A DNA stretch of 32,221 bases from Pelagibius litoralis (GTDB taxonomy: Bacteria > Pseudomonadota > Alphaproteobacteria > Kiloniellales > DSM-21159), in contig JARFRB010000013.1 in assembly GCA_029287455.1 (NCBI GenBank), forward strand, positions 1 to 32,221, read 5' to 3'. A model generated the notes under the pieces. It searched no databases. It was not told the origin of the DNA and was given only the letters and a program-made list of their open reading frames with translations. Positions 8,264 to 16,029 of the stretch are shown piece after piece (position 1 is the first letter of the stretch; every line of letters begins with the position of its first letter). Position numbers and translations under genes: made by a program.

Positions 8264-9487
8264 TCAAACGCCGGAATACATGCGGCCAGGATTCAGGATG
8301 CGCCGGGGATCGAAGCTGTCCTTGACCCGAGCCGTCAGCGCGGCCAAGGGCTCCGGCTGGGGGTGGAAGACGGAAATCTGGCGGCGCAACGCTTCCGGCG
8401 CGCGCAGCAGGGTCGCATGCCCCCCCACCTTCGCAACGGCCCCGCGCAGTTCATCGGCCCAGCCGCCCTCGCCCGCCGGCATGGACAGCAGGATCAAGCC
8501 CCCGCCCCAATCCAGCAAGTAGCGCGCTTCGACTCGCGCCGTGATCGCGGCCACTACCTCGGGCCCATGGGTTGGGGCGACGGATACCTTCCACACGACC
8601 CGGTCCGCGGGCTCGACCAGATAGGTGACATCCGCGATCTCCCGCCACAAAGCCGCTGTATTCTTGCTGTGCAGCTCCTCGCTCTGCCCAAGATCCTTCA
8701 ACTCACCGCGCAAGGCCTCGAGCCGGGCTTCGACCGAGGGCCCGTGTCCTTCCAAGCGCAGGGCGGTGACCGCGCCACCGGCTCCGGCAATGTAGGAAAC
8801 CCCCGATCCCTTCGCGATGTCCGGCGGCAAGTGGGCCGCGCCGGAAATTTCATGGGCGGAGCCCAGGGCACGGCTCATCGCGGCCACCGCGGCCCGGTCA
8901 TCAAGTCCGAAGAGCAGGAGCGTGCGCGCCTTCTCCGCTGCGGGCAAGACCTTGAGCGTCACCTCCGTGAGGGCGGCCAGTGTGCCGAAAGAGCCGGTCA
9001 CGAGCTTCGAGAGATCGTATCCCGTGACATTCTTGACCACACGCCCGCCGGATTTGAAAACCTCGCCCCGCCCCGAAACCGCCGTGAAGCCCAAGAGATG
9101 GTCGCGCGCGGCACCGGCCTTTATCCGCCGGGGTCCAGCGAGATTGCAGGCCACCAGGCCGCCGATCGTCCCCTCTCCGGCCGGTCCGCCGAACAGCGGC
9201 CCTAAATCCCCCGGCTCGAAGGCTAGTTCCTGGCGGTTCTCTGCGAGCGCGGCCCGGATCTCGGAGAGCGGCGTCCCGGCGCCTGCGGTCATGACGAGCT
9301 CGGCCGGCTCATACAAGGTGATTCCCTTCAAATCGGAGAGGTCGAGCCCGTTTGCAGTCTGTATCGGGCGGCCGAGACCTCTCTTGCTGCCGGTTCCGAT
9401 CACCTCTAGCGGAGCTTCCTCGCCGGCGGCCCAGGTGAGCAATTCCGCTGTCTGTTCGGCGCTGGTGGGCTTGAACGTCTGGCTCAT
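8264..9487 (-). CDS. glcE: Glycolate oxidase FAD-binding subunit GlcE
   Basis: 407 residues from the ATG at 9487 (MSQTFKPTS). The longer open frame to 9565 runs into glcD and was rejected; GAGGG precedes this ATG by about 8 bp. It shows the PCMH-type FAD-binding fold: a GTGSKRGLGRP loop, LEPGDLGPLFG-like segment (FEPGDLGPLFG), GEGTIGGLVACNLAGPRR and KNVTGYDLSKLVTGSFGTL, and ends with the FDPRRILNPGRM tail shared by FAD-linked oxidases. GlcE is the smaller flavin-domain subunit that works with GlcD and GlcF in glycolate oxidase. It is spaced 10 bp from glcD, consistent with translational coupling. Confidence 0.94.
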   Translation of the reverse strand: MSQTFKPTSAEQTAELLTWAAGEEAPLEVIGTGSKRGLGRPIQTANGLDLSDLKGITLYEPAELVMTAGAGTPLSEIRAALAENRQELAFEPGDLGPLFGGPAGEGTIGGLVACNLAGPRRIKAGAARDHLLGFTAVSGRGEVFKSGGRVVKNVTGYDLSKLVTGSFGTLAALTEVTLKVLPAAEKARTLLLFGLDDRAAVAAMSRALGSAHEISGAAHLPPDIAKGSGVSYIAGAGGAVTALRLEGHGPSVEARLEALRGELKDLGQSEELHSKNTAALWREIADVTYLVEPADRVVWKVSVAPTHGPEVVAAITARVEARYLLDWGGGLILLSMPAGEGGWADELRGAVAKVGGHATLLRAPEALRRQISVFHPQPEPLAALTARVKDSFDPRRILNPGRMYSGV

Positions 9488-9497
9488 CGCCGAGCCC

Positions 9498-10985
9498 TCA
9501 GAACCTCGGCAGGTCCGGGAAGGGCATCTGGCCGCGGTGGATATGCATCCGCCCCAGTTCCGCACAGCGGTGCAGCTGCGGGAAAACCTTGCCGGGATTG
9601 AGCAGCGCGTTGGGATCGAAAGCGCACTTCACCCGCTGCTGCTGCTTCAAATCGATCTCGTTGAACATCTCGCCCATGAGATCGCGCTTTTCGACGCCCA
9701 CACCGTGCTCGCCAGTCAAGACGCCGCCAACCTCCACGCAGAGCTTCAGGATATCGGCGCCGAACTCCTCCGCCCGCTCGAGCTCCCCCGGCTGGTTGGC
9801 GTCGTACATGATCAGGGGGTGCAGATTGCCGTCGCCTGCATGGAACACATTGGCCACCCCCAGGCCATACTGTTCGCTCATCTCCCGCATCCGTTTCAGC
9901 ACCAAAGGAAGCTGCTTGCGCGGGATCGTACCGTCCATGCAGTAGTAGTCGGGTGAAATCCGCCCGACCGCCGGGAAGGCCGCCTTCCGGCCGGCCCAGA
10001 AGCGGTTACGCTCCTCTTCATCTTGGGACACCCGCTCGTAGGTCGCGCCATGCTCGCGGGCGATAGCGACCACCTGCTCGATGAGGTAATCCACCTCGGC
10101 CGCGGGCCCATCCAATTCGACGATCAGCAAGGCCTCCACGTCCCGGGGATAGCCTGCCTGCACGAAGTCGTCGGAGGCATGGATCGCCGGCCGATCCATC
10201 ATCTCCATGCCGCCGGGAATGATGCCGGCTCCGATCACCGCCGCGACGCAGTCGCCCCCCTGCTCGCTGGTGGGAAAGCCCAGAAGCAGAGCCCGAGCGG
10301 TGGCCGGCTTTTGCAGAATGCGCACCGTGACCTCGGTGACCACGCCCAAGAGCCCTTCCGAACCAGTCATCAGACCCAGAAGGTCATAGCCTTCACTGTC
10401 CAGATGCTTGCCGCCGATTCTGAGGATCGTGCCGTCGATCAGCACCATCTCCAGCCCAAGAAGGTTGTTGGTGGTCAGGCCATACTTCAGGCAGTGCACG
10501 CCGCCCGAGTTCTCCGCGACATTGCCTCCGATCGAGCATGCGATCTGGCTTGAGGGATCCGGCGCGTAATAGAATCCTTCGTGTTCCACCGCCTTGGTGA
10601 TGCCCAGATTGGTCACGCCAGGCTGAACCACCGCGCAGCGGTTCTCAAAATCAATCTCCAGGATGCGGTTGAACTTGCCAAGGCCCAGAATGATCCCATC
10701 GGCCAAGGGCAAGGCGCCGCCCGATAGCGAGGTTCCAGCGCCCCGCGGCACCACCTTGATGCCGTTCTCATTGCAATATGCAAGGACCCGGCTCACCTGC
10801 TCGACCGTTTCCGGCAAAACAACGATCAGCGGCGGCTGCCTGTAGGCCGTGAGCCCATCGGACTCATAGGCGCGTAATTCGTCCTCGTCATGAATTACGC
10901 CTTCACCGGGAACGATTCGGCCAAGATCGGCGACGATCTGGCTCTTGCGGATGACTGTCCCCTCGTCGGGCTCGGGCATCTGCAT
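9498..10985 (-). CDS. glcD: Glycolate oxidase FAD-linked subunit GlcD
   Basis: 495 residues. The FAD-linked oxidase domain has the pyrophosphate-binding segment VVPRGAGTSLSGGALP and SIGGNVAENSGGVHCLKYG, a VTEVTVRI strand, and C-terminal signature elements HAGDGNLHP and GEHGVGVEKR with FDPNALLNPGKVFP at the end. It is the catalytic subunit that oxidises glycolate (often also D-lactate) with FAD. It is the first gene of glcDEF, with a GGGGAGG Shine-Dalgarno about 10 bp before the ATG. Upstream is a strong sigma70-like promoter overlapping a palindromic operator, so expression is probably controlled by a GntR/FadR-family repressor responding to a 2-hydroxy acid. No such regulator gene lies in this window. 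Confidence 0.95.
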   Translation of the reverse strand: MQMPEPDEGTVIRKSQIVADLGRIVPGEGVIHDEDELRAYESDGLTAYRQPPLIVVLPETVEQVSRVLAYCNENGIKVVPRGAGTSLSGGALPLADGIILGLGKFNRILEIDFENRCAVVQPGVTNLGITKAVEHEGFYYAPDPSSQIACSIGGNVAENSGGVHCLKYGLTTNNLLGLEMVLIDGTILRIGGKHLDSEGYDLLGLMTGSEGLLGVVTEVTVRILQKPATARALLLGFPTSEQGGDCVAAVIGAGIIPGGMEMMDRPAIHASDDFVQAGYPRDVEALLIVELDGPAAEVDYLIEQVVAIAREHGATYERVSQDEEERNRFWAGRKAAFPAVGRISPDYYCMDGTIPRKQLPLVLKRMREMSEQYGLGVANVFHAGDGNLHPLIMYDANQPGELERAEEFGADILKLCVEVGGVLTGEHGVGVEKRDLMGEMFNEIDLKQQQRVKCAFDPNALLNPGKVFPQLHRCAELGRMHIHRGQMPFPDLPRF

Positions 10986-11048
10986 GCGCGATTGTCCTCC
11001 CCTGGCTCCCCGATGGCCTCGCAGCGCCGGTTCGGGCCCGGGCAGCGG

Positions 11049-11063
11049 ATTGGTATTACCAAT
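11049..11063 (-). promoter_or_regulatory. Putative FadR/PdhR/LldR-type operator of glcDEF
   Basis: ATTGGTA-T-TACCAAT is a palindrome with two perfect 7-bp arms around one base. It matches the TTGGT-N3-ACCAA core known for GntR/FadR-subfamily regulators such as PdhR and LldR. It starts 2 bp downstream of the -10 hexamer, so a bound protein would cover the transcription start. Confidence 0.7.
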
Positions 11064-11065
11064 CG

Positions 11066-11094
11066 ATTATGGTGACTGCCACGGGGGAGGTCAA
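11066..11094 (-). promoter_or_regulatory. Sigma70-type promoter of glcDEF
   Basis: Read on the minus strand: TTGACC (11094-11089), a 17-bp spacer, then CATAAT (11071-11066). Each hexamer matches the consensus in 5 of 6 positions with optimal spacing. It lies about 80-110 bp upstream of the glcD start. Confidence 0.7.
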
Positions 11095-11106
11095 CCGCCA
11101 AGCACG

Positions 11107-11139
11107 AAAACGCCGCCTTGGACTTCTCCAGGCGGCGTT
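11107..11139 (-). terminator. Intrinsic terminator downstream of rpmJ
   Basis: Perfect 10-bp arms AACGCCGCCT/AGGCGGCGTT around an 11-base loop. On the minus strand the stem ends in GGCGGCGTTTT, giving a T-run after a GC-rich stem. It sits between rpmJ and the glcD promoter and insulates the two. Confidence 0.75.
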
Positions 11140-11183
11140 CGGAAATTCACGTCGCGATCCCTGACGGCATCGCGCCGGCGCGC

Positions 11184-11309
11184 TTAACCCTGGCGGGCCT
11201 TGAAGCGCGGGTTCCGCTTGTTAATGACGTAGATACGTCCGCGGCGGCGCACAAGCCTGCAGTTCTTATCGCGCAGCTTCGCCGTCTTGAGCGAGTTGAT
11301 AACCTTCAT
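11184..11309 (-). CDS. rpmJ: 50S ribosomal protein L36
   Basis: A 41-residue gene found by translating the minus strand: it begins [16 protein letters not shown], continues [14 protein letters not shown] and ends [11 protein letters not shown]. This is the basic L36 protein of the large subunit, in the longer alphaproteobacterial form with a single Cys (residue 17) rather than the Zn-binding Cys3-His set of classic L36, so it should not bind zinc. It stands alone rather than in the spc operon, as is usual for this paralogue type. It ends before a clear terminator hairpin at 11107-11139. The upstream 11310-11417 segment must hold its promoter, but no convincing hexamers were found. Confidence 0.93.
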   Translation of the reverse strand: MKVINSLKTAKLRDKNCRLVRRRGRIYVINKRNPRFKARQG

Positions 11310-11417
11310 CGCCTGATCCTCGGGGTTCGGCCCGCTTGGTCTTTAGCCAAGCAGCCGGAAAAACGAGCACGGACCATACAGATGGGCCATTTGGCTGTCA
11401 ACGCGCGAAGCGCCACT

Positions 11418-12383
11418 CTACTTCTGCGCCAAACCGTTGATCCGGCAGACCCGCAAAGCCCCGCTGTCCAAGGCTTTGCCTAGCAGGCGCCAGCGCTCTA
11501 CCTCAGCCGCCAGCACCGCCGCGCGCTGTCCTTGCCAATGGTCGACGGGCGAGCCTTCAAGGAAGGTGGCCCAGCCTTGGTTTGCGAGGCCACGGTAGCG
11601 CTCCGTCACGTCCTCGTTGATCCGCACTTCGATTTGCATTTTCTCAAGCAAGGTGGCGTAACCCCGCGCGGTGGAAGGCGCCTCGATCACCCCCTAGGCC
11701 GCCATCCAGGCGGCGATGGGGGGAGTGATGGACGCTGCCTCGCCCCCTTCCCCGGCTAGCACGAAATCCGTGAGCGCAAGCTGCCCCTTGGGTTTTAGAG
11801 CCGGCAGCAGGCGGCGCAAGAAAGCCTCTCGCCCTGGCAACGCATAAAGGCGCTCACGCGAGATCATATGGTCAAAGCCCCGCTGCGGCGGTTCGTAGTC
11901 CGCCGGATCGACCGCCAAGATCTCGGCTTTCTTCGTTAAGCCCTGCATTTCGGAAATCTTCGCGCCGGCAACGCGGAGGTAGGGATCGCTCTCCAAGCCC
12001 GTAACCCAAGCGCCGAATTCTTCGGCAAGCGTCCTCGCGGCCCCGCCCAGGCCGCAGCCAAGCTCAAGCACGCTCATGCTTTCGTTCAAGCCGAAGGGAT
12101 TTACCGCTTCGCGCACGCAGACGGCGCCGCCCGGCACCGAGAAACCCTCGCCCCAAATCTGCTGGAATAGCTCGATCCGATCAGTTTCCCAACCCGGCTT
12201 GCCGGGCGCGTAGCGCACCTCGTGTCCGGCCGCCGCGAGCTGCGGCGGGCGCGCGCTTTCGGAAGACGCGGCTTTCGAGCGAACCGTGACGTCCTGGCCA
12301 TTCCACCAGGCCTTCAGGCGCAGACTCAAGGGCAAACGCCGCGCCGAACCTCCTCGCCCATCCAACCGCTCAGCGGCCGCCAT
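11418..12383 (-). pseudogene. SAM-dependent methyltransferase interrupted by an in-frame TAG
   Basis: The 5' part (12383-11697) encodes a class-I methyltransferase: SAM motif I VLELGCGLGGAARTL, an acidic second strand (VTGLESD), a HMISRERLYALPGREAFL segment and LALTDFVLAG. A TAG (11696-11694) stops it at PPIAAWMAA. The same frame continues at once (GVIEAPSTARGYATLLEKM...) with a stretch typical of the C-terminal substrate domain of these enzymes (IEVRINEDVTERYRG) to a stop at 11418. The two parts therefore look like one gene of about 320 codons broken by an amber codon. A GTG at 11690 could restart translation. The start was set at ATG 12383, with GAGG about 6 bp upstream, not the GTG at 12398. 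Whether the TAG is real, read through or a sequence error cannot be decided here. Confidence 0.75.
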
Positions 12384-12464
12384 CGCAAACCTCAACACTA
12401 CTCAAAGCTGAGTTTGGCGATAATTAAATCCCGAAATGGATGAAATATGGATTAAAGCCGCGGC

Positions 12465-12917
12465 CTACTTGAAAAACACCACCTCGGTGCGGCTGTTTGG
12501 GGTCACCAGGTCGACGCAATCTTGCCGGCTGGCCTCGTCGTCGGCGCAGGGGGCAACATCGTTCAGGAGGATGCGCGCCATGTCTTCGCATCTTAGATCC
12601 GCGAGATCGAAGAGCTTCACCACGGACTTGCCTGCCCGCAGCGGCGAGGAATCCACGGCGATCCGACGCATGATCACGCCATCGGCCCCGAACAGGATCA
12701 AATCAAGGCGAAAGTCGACAAACTGCTTGTCGGTCTCATTCTCGAACAGCAGGTAGGCCCGGCAGGCTTGATCCACCTGTTCAAGCTTGTTGAGTTCAAT
12801 GGCGATCCGCCCCCGCTCGCTCGCGCCCTGTTGGGCTATCGCCTTGCCCGGCACGCCGAAGCTCGCCAGGATCCCCATCGCTGCGACCGCCCCAACAACA
12901 CGACCCATTATTCGCAT
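12465..12917 (-). CDS. Conserved secreted protein of unknown function
   Basis: 150 residues. The N-terminus is a Sec-type signal peptide (MRIMGRVVGAVAAMGILASFG, cleavage probably after AIA-Q). The mature part is a compact domain: RIAIELNKLEQVDQACRAYLLFEN, then FVDFRLDLILFGADGVIMRRIAVD, KSVVKLFDLADLRCEDMARILLNDV, a Cys pair (CADD and QDCVDLV) and the ending TEVVFFK. Four Cys in the mature part suggest disulfides in the periplasm. I recall similar proteins across alphaproteobacteria, often labelled Tat-pathway signal proteins, but no RR motif is present and no function is known to me. It is divergent from the mlaC-like gene across a 350-bp gap. Confidence 0.75.
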   Translation of the reverse strand: MRIMGRVVGAVAAMGILASFGVPGKAIAQQGASERGRIAIELNKLEQVDQACRAYLLFENETDKQFVDFRLDLILFGADGVIMRRIAVDSSPLRAGKSVVKLFDLADLRCEDMARILLNDVAPCADDEASRQDCVDLVTPNSRTEVVFFK

Positions 12918-13267
12918 CGCCTCGCCCTTTCCCGTGGTTCTTATCCGTTATCGCTTCAGGCACCTTTTCCAAAGGTGTCCGCAGCTTACCGGTTCCATCG
13001 GGAAATTCCAGCACGAGGCGCCCTGTCCGCCGAGGCGCGCCCCGATGGAATTCGGCCTTCAGGCTAGCGAGAGAAGTTTGCGACGCCAGAACGCTCTAAT
13101 GTTAGGCTCCAGCAGCGTCCTGGCGGCGCTGGATAACGCGGATGTCATTTTTTCGGACCATGCGAGGCATGGTTTTTGCGTTCGTGAGGTGCTATTTGCA
13201 TGCCAGGTTTGGCCAAGCGCAACCTTGTGCGGCTTTCACCAGGCCACGTCAATCAGGGGTAGAATTC
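12918..13267. other. Divergent intergenic region with two inverted repeats
   Basis: No gene is supported here. It separates the leftward secreted-protein gene from the rightward mlaC-like gene and should hold both promoters. Two inverted repeats are visible: CACCTTT-TCC-AAAGGTG (12961-12977), and arms TTCCATCGGG (12993-13002) and CCCGATGGAA (13041-13050) 38 bp apart. The inner part of the second is also GC-rich. These could be operator or RNA structure; nothing ties them to a known family. Confidence 0.5.
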
Positions 13268-13909
13268 ATGGTGCAGACGACCTTGTCCCGCGTTTCGGCC
13301 GGTTTTCTCGCTCGCCGCGGGTTTTTAGCCGGCTTATGCGCCGCGACGCTGACGGCTTGGATGCCCTCGGCCGCAAGTGCGGATGCGAACGCGGCCCAAT
13401 TCCTCGATTCCTACGCCACGAAGGCGGTGGATATGCTGGGCGACCCGTCCACCCCGGAAGCAACACGGGTCAACAACTTCGAGATTCTGCTGACCGAAGG
13501 TTTTGATATCAACACGATCTCGCGGTTCATTCTCGGGCGCTATTGGCGCGGCGCCACGGCCGAGGAACGCGAGGAATTCATAAAGGTGTTCAGCCGCGTG
13601 CTGGCCGAACGCTACGCACCGATCTTCGAAGGCGCCGACCGCAGCCGGTTCAGCGTCGGGGGCGCCCAGCCGATCAAGGGCAAGGATAACCTCTACATGG
13701 TGGACGCCACGGTGATCAGCGACGATGGAACGCCGATCATGCTGCGCTGGCGGATTGCTCAGCGAAGCGCGGGGTACCAAATCCTCGACGTCATGGTCGA
13801 GGGGGTTTCCATGGTCATCACCTTGCGCGACGAATACGGGTCGGTGATCCGGCAAGAAGGCGTGACGGGCTTGATAGACCGCTTGAGGAAAACCTTGAAG
13901 ACGGCCTAG
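13268..13909 (+). CDS. mlaC: MlaC/Ttg2D-like phospholipid-binding ABC transporter auxiliary protein
   Basis: 213 residues from ATG 13268, preceded by AGGGG; the open frame extends 42 codons upstream but that part has no signal-peptide character. The N-terminus (FLARRGFLAGLCAATLTAWMPSAASA) is a twin-arginine-like signal peptide. The mature domain matches the toluene-tolerance/MlaC family: an N-terminal helix with AAQFLDSYATKAVDML, then FDINTISRFILGRYWRGATAEEREEF, YAPIFEG and a C-terminal beta-sheet (DGTPIMLRWRI, GYQILDVMVEGVSMVITLRDEYGSVI). MlaC ferries phospholipids through the periplasm between the MlaA and MlaFEDB complexes. Its partners are not in the window, so it is a stand-alone copy. 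A palindromic hairpin follows the stop. Confidence 0.85.
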   Translation: MVQTTLSRVSAGFLARRGFLAGLCAATLTAWMPSAASADANAAQFLDSYATKAVDMLGDPSTPEATRVNNFEILLTEGFDINTISRFILGRYWRGATAEEREEFIKVFSRVLAERYAPIFEGADRSRFSVGGAQPIKGKDNLYMVDATVISDDGTPIMLRWRIAQRSAGYQILDVMVEGVSMVITLRDEYGSVIRQEGVTGLIDRLRKTLKTA

Positions 13910-13917
13910 AGAAGGGA

Positions 13918-13937
13918 CCGCGGCTGGCCAGCCGCGG
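13918..13937. terminator. Bidirectional terminator hairpin
   Basis: A perfect 20-bp palindrome with 8-bp arms CCGCGGCT/AGCCGCGG and loop GGCC lies between the convergent mlaC-like and sulfotransferase genes. There is only a weak T-run (AATTT) on the right, so it probably serves both strands inefficiently. Confidence 0.6.
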
Positions 13938-13971
13938 GAATTTGCGCGACGGGTTCAGCGCCCCAACGCAT

Positions 13972-14955
13972 TCAGCGCCAGTGAGACAGATCACGGTTGA
14001 TCAGGGCCGAGAGCTTAGCCACTTCCGGAGCAAAGGCCGTGGCCAGCTTCTCGCGCATTCCAGCGTCCAGTGTATGGCGCTCGGCCGGCACGGTGTTGTA
14101 CCGCTTGATCTTCTTGCGCAGGGGCCGGGTCAGACGCCGGGGCAGATCCCAGTTGCTCTGATGCAGGCGGATCAGCAGCGTCATGGGCACGCCGAACTTG
14201 CCCATGAAGATGGACTGCAGCCAGGCGTGCTTGAACTCGCGGTGCTCGTTCTTGACCTTGAAGTCGCCTCGGTTGTCGGGCGGCACACCAATGAACTCCA
14301 GCACCTTGGCGTAGACGGCGGCCGGATCGCGGGCGAAATCGTCGAAGACCAGGGGCAGGACGCGCTCAGGCCCCGCCGCCTCGAATAGCGCTTCCAGGTG
14401 GGAGCCAAGGCGTCCGGCCTCGAAGTACTGCAGAACCCTGGGATCGCGGCAAGTGCTTGGGACCCGCCGGCCTTGGGCGCGTTCGGCTTGCGCATCCCAA
14501 GCTTCCGACAGATCACGAATGTCTTCCTCGCGGGTGTAAAGCAGCCGCGAATGATAAGAATGAATCATGTCCACGGGATTGCGCAGCATGACGATAAACC
14601 GGGCTTCCGGGAAGGAAACCAGGATCCGCTTGATCGCCTCGGGCGCGTAGAGGTAGGAGACCGATCCCTCGCCCACGGCTTTATGCTCCGGCCCAAGGCC
14701 AGGGAAGTGCCGCTGGAGGAAGCGCCGCGTCAGGTCCTCGGCGCTCAACTGGCGCTCCTCGATGACGAAGAAATGCGTTTCCTTGGGCTTGGCGAAGCAG
14801 ATGTCCGGGTTTTCCGCCAGGTATTTGCTTAGCGCCGTGGTGCCACAGCGCGGGGCGCCAACGATAAAGAAGGGGCGAGCCCCCCATAGCGGCCCCGTCT
14901 CGCCGGTCGTGAGAGCGAGCTTATCTTCGCTCGGGCTTTCCACCTGCGCTGTCAT
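13972..14955 (-). CDS. Sulfotransferase family protein
   Basis: 327 residues from ATG 14955; the GTG at 14988 would overlap the preceding GNAT gene. The PAPS-binding 5'-phosphosulfate loop is clear near the N-terminus (FFIVGAPRCGTTALSKYL, about 29-46), as is the 3'-phosphate-binding motif with the conserved Arg and Ser (FIVMLRNPVDMIHSYHS). The family transfers sulfate from PAPS to hydroxyl or amine groups of carbohydrates or lipids; bacterial members often act on surface glycans or Nod-factor-like molecules. The acceptor is not predictable. It forms a leftward group with the GNAT and glyoxalase genes and converges on mlaC. It differs in family from the second sulfotransferase at 23005. Confidence 0.85.
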   Translation of the reverse strand: MTAQVESPSEDKLALTTGETGPLWGARPFFIVGAPRCGTTALSKYLAENPDICFAKPKETHFFVIEERQLSAEDLTRRFLQRHFPGLGPEHKAVGEGSVSYLYAPEAIKRILVSFPEARFIVMLRNPVDMIHSYHSRLLYTREEDIRDLSEAWDAQAERAQGRRVPSTCRDPRVLQYFEAGRLGSHLEALFEAAGPERVLPLVFDDFARDPAAVYAKVLEFIGVPPDNRGDFKVKNEHREFKHAWLQSIFMGKFGVPMTLLIRLHQSNWDLPRRLTRPLRKKIKRYNTVPAERHTLDAGMREKLATAFAPEVAKLSALINRDLSHWR

Positions 14956-14974
14956 TGTCCCATGTTCCCAAGAC

Positions 14975-15481
14975 TTATCCCTGAGCACGCCGTTCCGTGG
15001 GCTTTAGCAACATGACCACGGAACGGCAGCCCCCGTCCACGGTCTGGATGCCGATCGGGCGAAATCCAACAGCTTCGTGAAAGCTGAGCGAGCCCGGGTT
15101 CGGCGGCACCTCGTTCACTTCGCAGGTCAGCGGAACGGCGTTCGCCGCCGCCCGCGCCTCGGCCTCTTCGTAAAGGCGCCGTCCCAAGCCCTTGCCGCGA
15201 TAGCGGCTGTCGACGACGACCCGGTCGATGTACAAGAAGCCGTCGAAGCGCGCCTGGAACCACTTATAGTTCGAGCTGTCATGGTCCGCGCCAGGGTCCA
15301 TGCCCAACACGAAGCCCGCGGGCACACCCTCGACCTCGACCCCGATCGCCAGGGCCGCCGCTTTCCGAACCCGGTCGAGCGCGCCCGCCTCGATGGCGGG
15401 GATGTGGGGCACAACCGCGTTGTTGAGTTGCCGCATCCAGCTCACATCGCTGGCCTGAAGATCGAAGGTCCGAACCGTCAC
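14975..15481 (-). CDS. GNAT-family N-acetyltransferase
   Basis: 168 residues if started at GTG 15481 (VTVRTFDLQASDV). The open frame continues to 15601, but that portion overlaps the glyoxalase gene and is probably not translated. The acetyl-CoA-binding motif A is present: a beta-strand FLYIDRVVVD followed by SRYRGKGLGRRLYEEAEARA, where R-x-x-G-x-G is the pyrophosphate-binding turn. A C-terminal N-P-x-S-L-S-F-H-E-A-V-G-F segment is typical of motif B. The middle has an unusual DPGADHDSSNYKWFQARFDG insertion that resembles a subgroup annotated simply as GNAT. The substrate is unknown. It lies between the glyoxalase (31 bp) and the sulfotransferase (19 bp), suggesting one operon. Confidence 0.8.
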   Translation of the reverse strand: MTVRTFDLQASDVSWMRQLNNAVVPHIPAIEAGALDRVRKAAALAIGVEVEGVPAGFVLGMDPGADHDSSNYKWFQARFDGFLYIDRVVVDSRYRGKGLGRRLYEEAEARAAANAVPLTCEVNEVPPNPGSLSFHEAVGFRPIGIQTVDGGCRSVVMLLKPTERRAQG

Positions 15482-15512
15482 CAGGCGCTGCTCGCCAGCT
15501 GGTTGCTGCTCC

Positions 15513-15953
15513 TCACCAACTGCCCGTATTCCCCATGCTTGCCCAAGGCTCCTGGCTCGGCAGGGCCTCTCCGGACTGCAACAGTTCGATGGAAATCCCA
15601 TCGGGGCTCTTGATGAAGGCCATGCGGCCGTCGCGCGGCGGGCGATTGATCGTGATCCCGCCGTCCATCAGCTTCTGGCAGGTGGCGTAAATGTCCTCTA
15701 CCCGGAAAGCCAGGTGACCGAAGTTTCTGCCGCCAGTGTACTCCTCGGGGTCCCAGTTGTAGGTGAGCTCCAGGGTCGGCGCTTTCTCGGCGGCGGCACT
15801 CGCGTGATCCGCCGGGGCGGCCAGGAAGATATTCGTGAAGCGGCCCTTATCGCTGTCGTAGCGGCTGATTTCCTGAAGGCCCAGCTTGTCGCAGAAGAAA
15901 TCCAAGGATGCATCCACGTTGCTGATCCGCACCATTGTGTGAAGGTATTTCAT
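15513..15953 (-). CDS. gloA: Glyoxalase I-like VOC protein (probable lactoylglutathione lyase)
   Basis: 146 residues with the paired beta-alpha-beta-beta-beta modules of the VOC superfamily. All four metal ligands of glyoxalase I can be placed: His5 (LHTMVRI), Glu62 (LELTYN), His80 (FGHLAF) and Glu123 (SIELLQ). Segments [14 protein letters not shown] and [15 protein letters not shown] are close to bacterial GloA. It would convert the hemithioacetal of methylglyoxal and glutathione to S-lactoylglutathione in the cytoplasm. An AGGGAG Shine-Dalgarno lies 6 bp before the ATG. It heads the leftward glyoxalase-GNAT-sulfotransferase group. The C-terminal tail is slightly longer than in E. coli GloA. 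A paralogous VOC role is possible, but ligand conservation favours GloA. Confidence 0.88.
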   Translation of the reverse strand: MKYLHTMVRISNVDASLDFFCDKLGLQEISRYDSDKGRFTNIFLAAPADHASAAAEKAPTLELTYNWDPEEYTGGRNFGHLAFRVEDIYATCQKLMDGGITINRPPRDGRMAFIKSPDGISIELLQSGEALPSQEPWASMGNTGSW

Positions 15954-16029
15954 GCTCGGCTCCCTCTTCGTTTCCCCCTATCTACGGCAAGCCACGGCTA
16001 TCGCCAAGGGGCTGCCGGAGATTCGGCTG

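Noticed and set aside
8030-9205. 391-codon plus-strand frame over glcE/glcF
   Set aside because: It is antisense to two clearly identified genes, has composition typical of shadow frames and no ribosome-binding site or motif.
8817-9956. 379-codon plus-strand frame over glcE/glcD
   Set aside because: Antisense shadow of conserved flavin-subunit genes; Ser/Pro/Arg-rich and without motifs.
11694-11696. Amber codon as pyrrolysine insertion
   Set aside because: Pyrrolysine is known in corrinoid-linked methylamine methyltransferases with a PYLIS-like context and pyl genes; this is an ordinary SAM methyltransferase in an apparent alphaproteobacterium with no such signs.
12787-13506. 239-codon plus-strand frame across the intergenic region into mlaC
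   Set aside because: It overlaps the mlaC-like coding start in another frame and the antisense of the secreted-protein gene; no motif.
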